Below are positions 1-6,332 of a stretch of 8,904 bases of DNA, one piece after another; within the stretch, counting starts at the first letter, position 1; every line of letters starts with the position of its first letter. The position numbers were made by a program, and so were the translations under genes. Source of the DNA: an archaeon (GTDB lineage: Archaea > Asgardarchaeota > Hermodarchaeia > Hermodarchaeales > Hermodarchaeaceae). The stretch spans positions 1-8,904 of the forward strand of contig JABXGV010000002.1 in the NCBI GenBank assembly GCA_016550485.1. Reading direction: 5' to 3'. A model generated the notes under the pieces. That model ran no database searches. It had not been told where the DNA came from and saw nothing but the letters and a program-made list of their open reading frames with translations.

Positions 1-91
1 TAAAGCAGCAGTAGATGATAACACCAGCGAATCCGGCGAAAATAGTACTGGACCAGCCAAGGGACTTAATTTTACTAAGCATTCCTGTCAA
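1..91 (-). CDS. N-terminus of a membrane protein, cut by the window edge
   Basis: On the minus strand a reading frame is open from about 187 down to base 1. The best start is the TTG at 91-89. The SD-like AGGGTGAT lies just upstream (103-96), and a TATA-like TTATAG (147-142) would put transcription start near 118. From this start 30 residues are visible, with a hydrophobic segment from about residue 15 (STIFAGFAGVIIYCC) that looks like a membrane helix or signal anchor. ATG at 124-122 or 82-80 are alternative starts, but 124 has no SD. The gene is divergent from the EF-2-like gene. The product is unknown and the piece is too short to assign a family; the call rests on the SD, the TATA-like box and the hydrophobic segment. 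Confidence 0.35.
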   Translation of the reverse strand, partial: MTGMLSKIKSLGWSSTIFAGFAGVIIYCCF

Positions 92-146
92 TACAATCAC
101 CCTAAGAGCTTCGGTGAACCCCATGAACAAGTATTTTGAACTATAA

Positions 147-171
147 GACTGATGGTTCAGGCAAATCAGTC
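147..171. repeat. Small inverted repeat between divergent genes
   Basis: GACTGAT (147-153) and ATCAGTC (165-171) are perfect 7-base arms around an 11-base spacer. The repeat abuts the TATA-like box of the leftward gene, where an operator could lie. It is followed by a direct repeat, CCTAACT at 174-180 and 182-188. It may be chance. Confidence 0.3.
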
Positions 172-200
172 CACCTAACTGCCTAACTCATGATACCGTA

Positions 201-211
201 ACCCTTTTAGG
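201..211 (+). promoter_or_regulatory. Candidate core promoter of the EF-2-like gene
   Basis: ACCCTTTTAGG reads like a short BRE/TATA element. The same 11 bases recur exactly at 8153-8163 ahead of the TPR-like gene, and a near match (AACCTTTTATCC) lies at 6259-6270 ahead of the surface-protein gene. If used, transcription would start near 231 and leave a leader of about 100 bases. A competing A/T-rich box (AAAATACAT, 307-315) lies about 26 bases before the ATG and would give a leaderless mRNA. Confidence 0.4.
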
Positions 212-273
212 CGAAAGTTAGTTTCTGCTCAGGCTAGCTTGGAACAGTGAAAACTCCCTATTGACACCTGTCG

Positions 274-280
274 AAGGAGG
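274..280 (+). promoter_or_regulatory. Orphan Shine-Dalgarno-like site in the EF-2 leader
   Basis: AAGGAGG is one of the best SD matches in the window, but no ATG, GTG or TTG follows within the normal 4-12 bases. The EF-2-like ATG is 53 bases further on and has only weak SD pairing of its own. The site lies inside an 18-codon frame that opens with TTG at 261 and ends with TGA at 315-317. It could be a relic, a standby or regulatory site, or chance. Confidence 0.3.
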
Positions 281-333
281 AAAAGACACTACCACAAGCC
301 CCCTAGAAAATACATGAAATGAGTTGACACACG

Positions 334-2739
334 ATGGTGAAAGTCAAAAGCCCCGAAGAAATTCAGAAAATGGTGCAGGAACACCCCATGGAACTGCGCC
401 GGATATTCAGTATCACCGCCCACATCGACCATGGCAAAAGTACTGCCTGCGATTACCTGATGAGACGTGCAGGATTATTGAGCGACAGCTATGCAGGCAT
501 GGCCAGAAAAACAGATACTGATGATGAGGAGCAGGAACGCGGGATTACGATTTTCACCAGCGTCGCACTCCTCAACTACACCTACGGAGACAAAACTTAC
601 CTCCTCGAACTCAACGACACACCCGGGCACATCAGCTTCACCGGAGAAGTCTCCCGTGCCCTCCGAGGGAGCGATGGCGCTGTCCTTCTCGTGGACGCCC
701 TTGAGGGTTGCATGACCCAAACCATCACCAACATCCACCTAGCTGTAGGCAACGAGTGGTGCAAGCCGGTCCTCTTCATCAACAAGGTGGACCGGCTCAC
801 CAAAGAGCTCAAGCTAAAGCCTGATGCCATCATCCAACGCTTCAACGAAATCATCAAAGAAGTCAACGAACAGATTGAGGCTGTTGCGCCCAAGCAATTC
901 AAGAAAGCTTGGCAAGTCACACCCCAGGACGGACGGGTCCTCTTCGGCTCCGCAAAGGATGGCTGGGCCTTCACCATTCCTATGCTCAAGGAAAAGGGTG
1001 TGGCGAACGCTAGTTTCGTCATGGAAAAGTATCAGGAAGCCTTGGATAAGGACTCCGATGAACCCATCCAATGGCTGCGAGAAAACTTTCCCCTTGATGA
1101 TGCGCTTCTAGAAGTGATAATCAATCACCTACCTAGCCCTGAAAAGGCTGCACCCTACCGGATGAAGCGGCTCTGGGGCGAAGAGCGGATTGAGCAAGCA
1201 TTAAAGCTAGAGAACTTCGCAGCGGCGGGAGATGATCGAGTCCTGCAGGCTGCCTATGGCATGGTCAAGGTGGACAAGACCGCTCCACTTGTGGGCATGA
1301 TCACCAAGATCTTCATCGAGCCCAAATCCAAGCGCCCGACACTAATCGGGCGGGTCTTCAGCGGAACCCTCAAGGAGGGTGACGAAATCTTCCTGCTGAA
1401 CGCGAAGAGAACACTACGTATCCGCCGCCTTGGCGTCCAAGAACTGGATAGCCTCCTTCCTGTGCCAGTGGTTCCCGCAGGCAACCTCTTTGCCCTCGTG
1501 TTGCCTGAAATCCAACCCGCAGGCGAAACCTTCGTGAAGATCGAGGACAAGGACTTCCCACCTTTCGAGAAGATTCGCTACGTATCAGACCCGGTGGTGA
1601 GTCGGAGCATCAAACCTGCGAATCCCCAGGACCTCTCCAAACTTGGAGATGTCGTGCGCAAATGGGTGCTTGCGGATCCTACCGCTACCTTCCGGAAAGA
1701 TGAGGATTCCGGCGAGTTCATCCTCTCCGGGATTGACCCGCTCCAGATTGAAATCCTTACCAAGCGAATCGCTGAGGAACTCGAAATCAGGGTGGGCCTC
1801 CCAATCACCGTCTACCATGAGGCACCAACCGCGCTTGGGTTCCGAATACGCACCAAGTGCCCCGAAGGCTTGAACCGCATCGAGTTGGTCGTAGAACCTC
1901 TAGAACCAGAGGTTATCCAGCTTATACGGGATGGCAAGATCGATGATTACACTGATGAGAAGGTTGCCGCCAAGCTCCTCAGGGATCACGCTGGCTGGGA
2001 TGCCAAGACTGGCCGCAACATCTGGGGTGTGGAAGGCACCAGCATCTTCCTCAACATGAGCCGCGGTGTACAACGTCTTGACCGCATTAAACCCTATGTG
2101 CTCACAGCGTTCCGGGATTTCTGTGCAGCCAGCATCCTCGCCAGAGAGCCAGCCATGGGCTTGAAGGTGTCCATGTACGACGCGACGGTTCACGAGGACC
2201 CCGCTCACACAAAGGCAGGTCAAATCATGTTGATGACCTGGTCTGCACTGAACATCAGTTTCCTCAGCTCCAACCCCTGCCTTTACGAGCCCGTACTCCG
2301 CATCGATGTCAAGACCCCTGAAGACACCATGGGGAGTGTCATCGGGTACCTGACTCAACACCGTGGCCGGGTCACCGGAACCGAAGTCAAGGGTGGAAAC
2401 GCCTTCATCAGTGGTGAATTACCTGCCTCTGAAGCCTCCAAGGGCATTGCCGATGAGCTTCGTGGCGCTACCTCGGGTAGAGCCATCTTCGGATACCAGT
2501 TTGCCAAATTCCAGATCCTCCCCAAGAGTCTCGAGTATGAAACTCTAATGACCATCCGGAAACGGAAGATTGAGGAGGGCAGGGATATGACCGAGGAACC
2601 CCCCACTATCACCTCCTTCAAAGGTAGGATTTACCCCGAGTGGCAGTCAACAATGCCCCAGATACGGGAGCATCTGAAGCCCCTCGCTGGAAAGGCCTAT
2701 ATCCCTGAGCTCTTCGCAAAACTGACTGGCGGAGAGTAG
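334..2739 (+). CDS. Elongation factor 2-like translational GTPase, divergent paralogue type
   Basis: An 801-residue member of the EF-2/EF-G family, the cytosolic GTPases that drive tRNA-mRNA translocation on the ribosome. G-domain motifs are intact: AHIDHGKST (29-37), RGITI (69-73), DTPGH (95-99, with the catalytic His99), NKVD (150-153) and GSA (205-207). Domain II starts near 319, domain IV spans roughly 500-645, and domain V runs from about 648 to 740. Two domain IV tip loops are altered. The loop normally read SPNKHN is CPEGLN (509-514). The diphthamide loop normally HRGPAQ or HRGGGQ is HTKAGQ (625-630), so the modifiable His625 remains but its context is lost. After IRKRK (741-745) there are about 56 more residues, far more than the usual short archaeal tail. 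The in-frame stop at 325-327 limits the start to this ATG or later. Family membership is certain; a role as main EF-2 is doubtful, and it resembles the second EF-2 paralogue (aEF-2p) described in some Asgard and other archaea. Confidence 0.95.
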   Translation: MVKVKSPEEIQKMVQEHPMELRRIFSITAHIDHGKSTACDYLMRRAGLLSDSYAGMARKTDTDDEEQERGITIFTSVALLNYTYGDKTYLLELNDTPGHISFTGEVSRALRGSDGAVLLVDALEGCMTQTITNIHLAVGNEWCKPVLFINKVDRLTKELKLKPDAIIQRFNEIIKEVNEQIEAVAPKQFKKAWQVTPQDGRVLFGSAKDGWAFTIPMLKEKGVANASFVMEKYQEALDKDSDEPIQWLRENFPLDDALLEVIINHLPSPEKAAPYRMKRLWGEERIEQALKLENFAAAGDDRVLQAAYGMVKVDKTAPLVGMITKIFIEPKSKRPTLIGRVFSGTLKEGDEIFLLNAKRTLRIRRLGVQELDSLLPVPVVPAGNLFALVLPEIQPAGETFVKIEDKDFPPFEKIRYVSDPVVSRSIKPANPQDLSKLGDVVRKWVLADPTATFRKDEDSGEFILSGIDPLQIEILTKRIAEELEIRVGLPITVYHEAPTALGFRIRTKCPEGLNRIELVVEPLEPEVIQLIRDGKIDDYTDEKVAAKLLRDHAGWDAKTGRNIWGVEGTSIFLNMSRGVQRLDRIKPYVLTAFRDFCAASILAREPAMGLKVSMYDATVHEDPAHTKAGQIMLMTWSALNISFLSSNPCLYEPVLRIDVKTPEDTMGSVIGYLTQHRGRVTGTEVKGGNAFISGELPASEASKGIADELRGATSGRAIFGYQFAKFQILPKSLEYETLMTIRKRKIEEGRDMTEEPPTITSFKGRIYPEWQSTMPQIREHLKPLAGKAYIPELFAKLTGGE

Positions 2740-2773
2740 CATCGTTTCTCCAGATAAGGCGGAATAAACCCCT

Positions 2774-2811
2774 AATGGCGCGTCAAAGCGCCATTTCCCC
2801 TTCTTTTTTTT
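2774..2811 (+). terminator. Hairpin plus U-tract terminator of the EF-2-like gene
   Basis: A perfect 8-base stem, AATGGCGC (2774-2781) with GCGCCATT (2788-2795), encloses the loop GTCAAA. It is followed by CCCTTCTTTTTTTT (2798-2811). It lies 35 bases after the stop. The same 14-base tail recurs exactly in the terminator at 7246-7290. Archaeal termination needs mainly the U-tract, so the stem is an addition typical of bacterial intrinsic terminators. Confidence 0.8.
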
Positions 2812-3076
2812 CAAGTCTTTTAGTGAATCTAGGGCTGGTTTTAAGGAGTGTGGGACATTTTTCCCTAAGTAATGTTCACCTTTAGACGATGATAAGGGGT
2901 TTTTTCGGCGTTTAACGATTCATTCCATCTCGCAACGGTAACCCTTAAATGCGTTCCAATGGCACACACGCCAGAAAGGCACTCGACAGGGATAATTGCG
3001 AAGTTAATACGTTGTATTACCTATAACACCATTACAAAACTATAAGAAGAAAATCACCAAAAAAGGAAGAATATGT
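2812..3076 (+). promoter_or_regulatory. Upstream region and probable promoter of the DUF92 gene
   Basis: This stretch has no convincing gene. It contains a second T-run (GGGGTTTTTTC, about 2897-2907), ACCCTTAAAT at 2941-2950, a dyad TAATAC-GTT-GTATTA (3005-3019), and A/T-rich TATA candidates CTATAAC (3021-3027) and CTATAAG (3041-3047). The first TATA candidate would place transcription start near 3050, leaving a short leader. GGAAG (3065-3069) then lies 7 bases before the ATG. The dyad abuts the first TATA candidate, a usual place for a repressor operator; this is inferred from position only. Confidence 0.4.
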
Positions 3077-4012
3077 ATGGTTGTGCAAAATCCCTTGGAA
3101 ATACTCCTTGCCATCATAGTGATGGGCGTCTTAGCCGTTATTTCTTATAAGAAGAATCTCGTATCCAAATCGGGGCTGGTAGCTGCATTCTCCTTAGGCT
3201 TTAGCGTCTGGTTTCTGACCTCCTGGGCCTGGTTCTCGGTATTGCTTCTCTTCTTCCTTGTCACAGCCCTCTTCACCAAGGTCAAGTACAACCGGAAACG
3301 TCAGTTTGGGGCAGCTCAGGAGAAGGGCGGAGCCCGTGACTGGGTTCACGTCCTCGCCAACGGGGGGCTCCCACTCACCTTCGTTATCGTCTACTTCTTA
3401 CTAGTGTATGTTTTCCCACAACCTGGTTATGGAGGCATGGACGTCGGAGCGACTCCTCTCATTATTGCTCCCATATTCTTCTCCGCCTTCCTAGGGGCAG
3501 TGGCTACAGCTACCGCTGACACCCTCGCCACCGAGATCGGTCTATTAAACCCAACACACCCCCGCCTCATCACAAAGCCATGGAAGTCAGTGCCACCAGG
3601 CACATCCGGCGGCGTCTCCCTTATCGGATGGGTCGCCACCGCTGGAGGCGCACTGATGATTGGAGGCATCGCCGCAATATTCGCTTCACCCTTCTGGTTC
3701 CAGGCCTTCGGCATCAACCCACTAGGCGATGTAGTCCCCTTTGCCCCCTTGTCGATGGTCTTCATCACCGTCGCTGGTGGCGTTGCCGGGTGCACAACGG
3801 ACAGCATCTTCGGCGCGACCATCCAAGGGATGTGGCGGTGTAATGTGTGCCACAAACAGACCGAGAAACGGAAACACTGCGGAGAATCCGCCGAGTATCT
3901 CCGGGGGACCCGGTTCTTCGACAACCACATGGTCAACATCATCTCCTGCCTCGTCGGTGCTATAGTCTCGGTAGGCTTCTACTTCCTCTTCCTCAGCATC
4001 GGGATGATTTAA
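3077..4012 (+). CDS. DUF92/TMEM19-family integral membrane protein (VTE6-like)
   Basis: A 311-residue polytopic membrane protein. Hydrophobic segments lie near 8-24, 33-66, 98-114, 128-147, 179-203, 222-240 and 287-308. Family motifs are clear: ATADTLATEIG (145-155), PPGTSGGVSLIG (173-184), TDSIFGATIQ (241-250), a metal-binding-like CNVC...HCG (255-269), and RGTRFFDNHMVN (276-287). DUF92 proteins occur across archaea, bacteria and eukaryotes. The plant and cyanobacterial member VTE6 is a phytyl-phosphate kinase that recycles phytol, so a prenyl-phosphate kinase acting on isoprenoid lipid precursors is a reasonable but unproven guess for an archaeon. The start is supported by GGAAG 7 bases upstream; an out-of-frame ATG at 3073 is excluded. 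It appears to be transcribed alone. Confidence 0.9.
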   Translation: MVVQNPLEILLAIIVMGVLAVISYKKNLVSKSGLVAAFSLGFSVWFLTSWAWFSVLLLFFLVTALFTKVKYNRKRQFGAAQEKGGARDWVHVLANGGLPLTFVIVYFLLVYVFPQPGYGGMDVGATPLIIAPIFFSAFLGAVATATADTLATEIGLLNPTHPRLITKPWKSVPPGTSGGVSLIGWVATAGGALMIGGIAAIFASPFWFQAFGINPLGDVVPFAPLSMVFITVAGGVAGCTTDSIFGATIQGMWRCNVCHKQTEKRKHCGESAEYLRGTRFFDNHMVNIISCLVGAIVSVGFYFLFLSIGMI

Positions 4013-4139
4013 GCACCCCGCTCACGGACGATTGGATTTTCTCAAGAAAAGATTACAATAGGTTATTTACACCATCCCATAATTTTAGCTGCTATGTAAG
4101 AGGCAAATTCTCTTCGGGGAGAAAATTAGAACACAAACT

Positions 4140-4305
4140 ATGCCCAAGGCACAACCTGTTAGGGGCAAGATACCAGACGACCAGCCGCTGGCTCAGCCGC
4201 ATCGCAGGCCTCGTACTCATCATCCTCGGAATCGACCTACTCCTCCCCCTCTTTGGCTACCCCACAATCATCTTCCGACTTCTCACAGGAGCACTAGGGC
4301 CTTGA
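4140..4305 (+). pseudogene. Possible small single-helix membrane protein with a frameshift
   Basis: The frame ending at 4303-4305 (TGA) encodes a strongly hydrophobic stretch (SRIAGLVLIILGIDLLLPLF) and then a short tail ending LLTGALGP. This looks like a real membrane helix, but the frame has no ATG, GTG or TTG until it overlaps the DUF92 gene. The nearest ATG (4140) is in another frame. It begins MPKAQPVRGKIPDDQP and turns into low-complexity Pro/His/Arg sequence exactly where the hydrophobic frame starts to look good. Joining the two needs one base removed near 4180-4200, where CAGCCGC occurs twice. A TATA-like TTATTTA (4063-4069) lies upstream. It could be a decayed gene, a sequencing error, or a chance hydrophobic frame. 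Confidence 0.35.
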
Positions 4306-4582
4306 AAGATTTAACATCCAGACGAGTCTACAATACTTCCGCTTCGTGTACTTAACTCTTACAACTCCCCTCAACCTACTGGATAGGCTTACTTGGCGCG
4401 GGTCCAGACTCTTAATCATCTGAGGCGACGGATTTTCCGCCTGCTCTACCTTCTGGTTTGGATACCTTCATGGGCGACTTTATGGGAATTTTTGGAAGCC
4501 GGATGTACGCCTGTTTACAGATTTGCAGTTTCATACACCTCTACTACTAAAGGAGTCTGCACCAGTTATTAGTGCGTGGTAG
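4306..4582. other. No gene found between the two broken frames
   Basis: No frame with a start, SD and sensible protein could be supported here on either strand. Short frames such as one reading LDTFMGDFMGIFGSRMYA (about 4457-4510, plus strand) lack a start site and end early. GCAC...GTGC (4559-4575) inside CTAC...GTAG could form a small hairpin. The stretch may be decayed coding sequence continuous with the remnant at 4583. Confidence 0.4.
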
Positions 4583-4783
4583 AAGTCAGGTGAGGAAATA
4601 GGGACCAGAAGGGGGCTAAAAGAGGCAGAACCGAACTTCATGGTTCAGAAAGTGGCACCCAAAGAAGCAGAGAAAAAGAGGATAAGGACGAGCCTCCAGG
4701 GACAACCGTTGAGGTTCAAGAGGAGGAATAAGGGAGCGTTCCTGCCCAGCAAGCATCATACAGCCCTACTGGGTAACGAGTAA
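4583..4783 (+). pseudogene. Possible frameshifted remnant of a charged protein C-terminus
   Basis: One plus frame is open from 4583 to TAA 4781-4783 and contains ATG 4640, giving 47 residues. Its first part (EEIGTRRGLKEAEPNFMVQK, then VAPKEAEKK) looks coding, while its end is a basic, odd sequence. The frame that ends at TAA 4729-4731 gives the opposite: a poor beginning and a natural acidic end (EDKDEPPGTTVEVQEEE). The two join smoothly if one A is dropped from the AAAAA run at 4673-4677. This is what a single-base frameshift, real or an assembly error, would leave. No family is recognised, and there is no good SD before ATG 4640. It could alternatively be non-coding. Confidence 0.3.
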
Positions 4784-4901
4784 TTAGGAACTCACCAGCG
4801 CCCTTAGAGGCTCGTTATAATTATGCCACGCCCCATAGCGATGGCACATGTTAGATTCAATTGTCTTCCTCGCCATCCTACCGACAAGAGTGCTCGCCCT
4901 T

Positions 4902-5126
4902 CTATTTCGCGGTTCGTTGAGTGAAGAGGGCCCAAGTGAACGCGTTCCTGCGGTCACGGCTGCCATTGCGACCAACCACCTGATCCGCGATTCTGGGACG
5001 TAGAATAGCCTTGATCTGAACCTCTGGAGGTAGCGTCAGAAGGCGAGGAATGCGCTGGTATAGCACTGGCTTTGCAACGATGAACGGCTGGGGCTTCACA
5101 ACCTTGGTTTTAGCGAATTTCTCCAT
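4902..5126 (-). CDS. Small basic protein of 74 residues, unknown function
   Basis: ATG at 5126-5124 follows the strongest SD of the window, AAGGAGGTGATA (complement of 5131-5142), nine bases between GGAGG and the ATG. This alone makes the gene likely to be translated. The protein is rich in Lys/Arg, Pro and hydrophobic residues (MEKFAKTKVVKPQPFIVAKP at the start, then LYQRIPRLLTLPPEVQIKAI), has no Cys, no signal peptide and no membrane helix, so it is probably a soluble cytosolic protein. High charge and small size would suit a nucleic-acid or ribosome-associated protein, but that is only a guess. The downstream region has no T-rich terminator. No family was recognised. Confidence 0.65.
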   Translation of the reverse strand: MEKFAKTKVVKPQPFIVAKPVLYQRIPRLLTLPPEVQIKAILRPRIADQVVGRNGSRDRRNAFTWALFTQRTAK

Positions 5127-5131
5127 TTTGT

Positions 5132-5187
5132 ATCACCTCCTTTCTGGTGACTGATCCTGGGAACCTTTCAAGACCCGAATGAAAGGT
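5132..5187 (-). promoter_or_regulatory. Leader with an SD-pairing hairpin and an 8-base inverted repeat
   Basis: Directly before the 74-residue gene, the mRNA segment GTCACC (complement of 5146-5151) can pair with GGTGAT (complement of 5132-5137), which is part of the SD, across an 8-base loop. Slightly upstream ACCTTTCA and TGAAAGGT (5163-5170 and 5180-5187) form a perfect 8-base stem with a 9-base loop. Together they suggest translational or transcriptional control, but no known riboswitch class is recognised and transcription start is not known. Confidence 0.4.
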
Positions 5188-5489
5188 GCACAGCGACCGG
5201 ATTCTACTCAACCAGAACCTCATGCCCACCACTTGATTGAGGCTCCGCCGTCGAACTGCGGGAATAGACCCTAAGGCCTCGTCATGGGCGATGTATCGGA
5301 AGATGATATTGTTACCAGACATCGTAACTCAAGGAAACAATACGCTCTGGAGTGATTTATCTCCACGGGAGATTGACGGTGTGGAAAAGGGTGAAAGCGG
5401 AAGAGGAAACAACACGTTACTGAACTCGCAGGTTCTCTTTTGAAACCAAGGAGCTCCTAGAACGCCCTGAAAAACGAAGGAGTCTTTGT
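5188..5489. other. Intergenic stretch without a supported gene
   Basis: About 300 bases between two leftward genes. A plus-strand frame (5237-5443, TTG start) has fair codon content but no SD. A minus-strand frame from ATG 5322 also lacks an SD and runs through the hairpin and SD of the 74-residue gene. Two near copies of AGGAAACAAYACG (5332-5344 and 5404-5416, one mismatch) are exactly 72 bases apart. CGTTTTTC read on the minus strand (about 5477-5470) could end the 62-residue gene's transcript. Confidence 0.4.
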
Positions 5490-5678
5490 CTAGGATTCCA
5501 TCTTGGAGGCTTCCATGTCCTGCTGGCCATAGCCCAGAATTAAGCCAATACTGACGCCCACACACATACTGAGGACCCAGTATATGATATCGCCATAGGA
5601 AAGCCAGAGGAAATACCCCAGAACTCCCCCTAGGATAAGCCCCAGCGTCATACCCAGGATCGCCTTGTTCAGGTGCAT
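5490..5678 (-). CDS. Small two-helix membrane protein of 62 residues
   Basis: ATG at 5678-5676 has the SD GGTGA (complement of 5685-5689) six bases upstream, and a TATA-like TTAAGT lies about 35-40 bases before the start. The protein consists of two hydrophobic helices (about residues 5-26 and 31-50), rich in glycine with GxxxG-type spacing (GMTLGLILGGVLGYF and GVSIGLILGYG), and a short polar end (QQDMEASKMES). Such Gly patterns favour tight helix packing, so an oligomeric or accessory membrane protein is plausible. Another frame starting at 5688 covers the same bases but lacks these features. No family was recognised. It may be co-expressed with the neighbouring small minus-strand genes, though gaps of 110 and 363 bases argue against a tight operon. 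Confidence 0.65.
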   Translation of the reverse strand: MHLNKAILGMTLGLILGGVLGYFLWLSYGDIIYWVLSMCVGVSIGLILGYGQQDMEASKMES

Positions 5679-5788
5679 CGGAAGTCACCGTCCACCTAAT
5701 GGTCCTTTCGTAACTTAATGTTTTGGGAAGCTGAACCCCCCGAAACTGACGAGAGAAAAAACGCTTCTGGTCACTCCCGAATTAGGGT

Positions 5789-6007
5789 CTAGTCGTTCTC
5801 TACCTTGTGGAGTCTCGCCATCAGCCCCAAGTGATAGAGCTCTCCTACGATGTCCACGTCGTCGGTGTCCATGTTGGGGTCCCGACCGTACAGCACCCTG
5901 AAGGCTCGCTTCGCATCCATGTAGGCCTGCATGGCGACTCGGATCCGGTACCTTTCCGGATTCTCTTGGAACCTCCGGTAGAAGAACCTCTGGATATGAA
6001 AGTGCAC
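5789..6007 (-). CDS. Small soluble protein of 72 residues, GTG start
   Basis: The minus frame is open from 6391, but only the last 72 residues look like protein. A GTG at 6007-6005 is preceded by AGGAAGGAG with five bases between GGAG and GTG. A TATA box (TTTATATG) lies about 60 bases before the GTG, giving a leader of about 37 bases. The upstream part of the open frame is therefore promoter, not gene. The protein is helical and charged, starts MHFHIQRFFYRRFQENPERY, contains RVAMQAYMDAKRAFRVLYG and ends GELYHLGLMARLHKVEND. It has no membrane segment or signal. No family was recognised; the Tyr/Arg-rich helical make-up resembles small archaeal proteins of unknown function. A short T-run (GTTTTTTC, near 5761-5754) follows. 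Confidence 0.6.
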   Translation of the reverse strand: MHFHIQRFFYRRFQENPERYRIRVAMQAYMDAKRAFRVLYGRDPNMDTDDVDIVGELYHLGLMARLHKVEND

Positions 6008-6065
6008 TATTACTCCTTCCTGAGAGTAAGCATTTGCCCGTAACGAAGGAAATGCGCAAAATTCA

Positions 6066-6074
6066 CATATAAAT
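6066..6074 (-). promoter_or_regulatory. TATA box of the 72-residue gene
   Basis: ATTTATATG on the minus strand is the closest match in the window to the archaeal TATA consensus. Transcription would start near 6044, about 37 bases before the GTG at 6007 and just ahead of its SD. This supports the short gene model. Confidence 0.55.
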
Positions 6075-6332
6075 GAATGGAAATCGGCAACGAAAGAAAA
6101 GCCTAAACCTGATCTATTTGTGTGCCGCAGACATCGCAGAAGAAACCAGAATCTACCAACTACAGATACCTGAATCTTGATGGTGCCAAGCCCTGCTGGG
6201 GGATGCCTATAGGCTGAGAGAGGGTGTGCTTTAAAAGGCTCTAAGATGTCTTCGAGAAAACCTTTTATCCAAGCACTTGAGAATACACCAGTTACCTCAA
6301 AACAACCTAGGTACCTATTTGAGGGATAATTA
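6075..6332. promoter_or_regulatory. Divergent intergenic region before the surface-protein gene
   Basis: No gene is supported here. The minus-strand frame across it (to 6391) has no SD at its start and reads unlike a protein. AACCTTTTATCC (6259-6270) is a TATA-type box for the plus-strand gene, placing transcription near 6292. GAGGG (6321-6325) is the SD for TTG 6333. Confidence 0.45.

Noticed and set aside
324..521. 65-codon plus frame overlapping the EF-2 start
   Set aside because: Out of frame with the GTPase motifs, low protein quality; the EF-2-like gene explains the region.
3847..4305. 152-codon plus frame spanning the DUF92 3' end
   Set aside because: Its first half overlaps the DUF92 gene in another frame and is a shadow; only the hydrophobic end (from about 4190) might be real.
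4583..4620. RNase P RNA-like GTGAGGAAATAGGGACC
   Set aside because: Only a loose match to the GAGGAAAGUC core; the other conserved blocks are not found nearby.
4784..4975. Minus frame as a frameshifted continuation of the 74-residue gene
   Set aside because: No natural join point and no family support; the 74-residue protein has a normal stop.
5110..5322. Minus-strand frame of 70 codons starting with ATG
   Set aside because: No SD or TATA box, and it reads through the inverted repeat and the SD of the well-supported gene at 5126.
5237..5443. Plus-strand frame of 68 codons with TTG start
   Set aside because: Fair codon content, but no SD or promoter box, and it lies opposite the leader of the 74-residue gene; not enough for a gene call.
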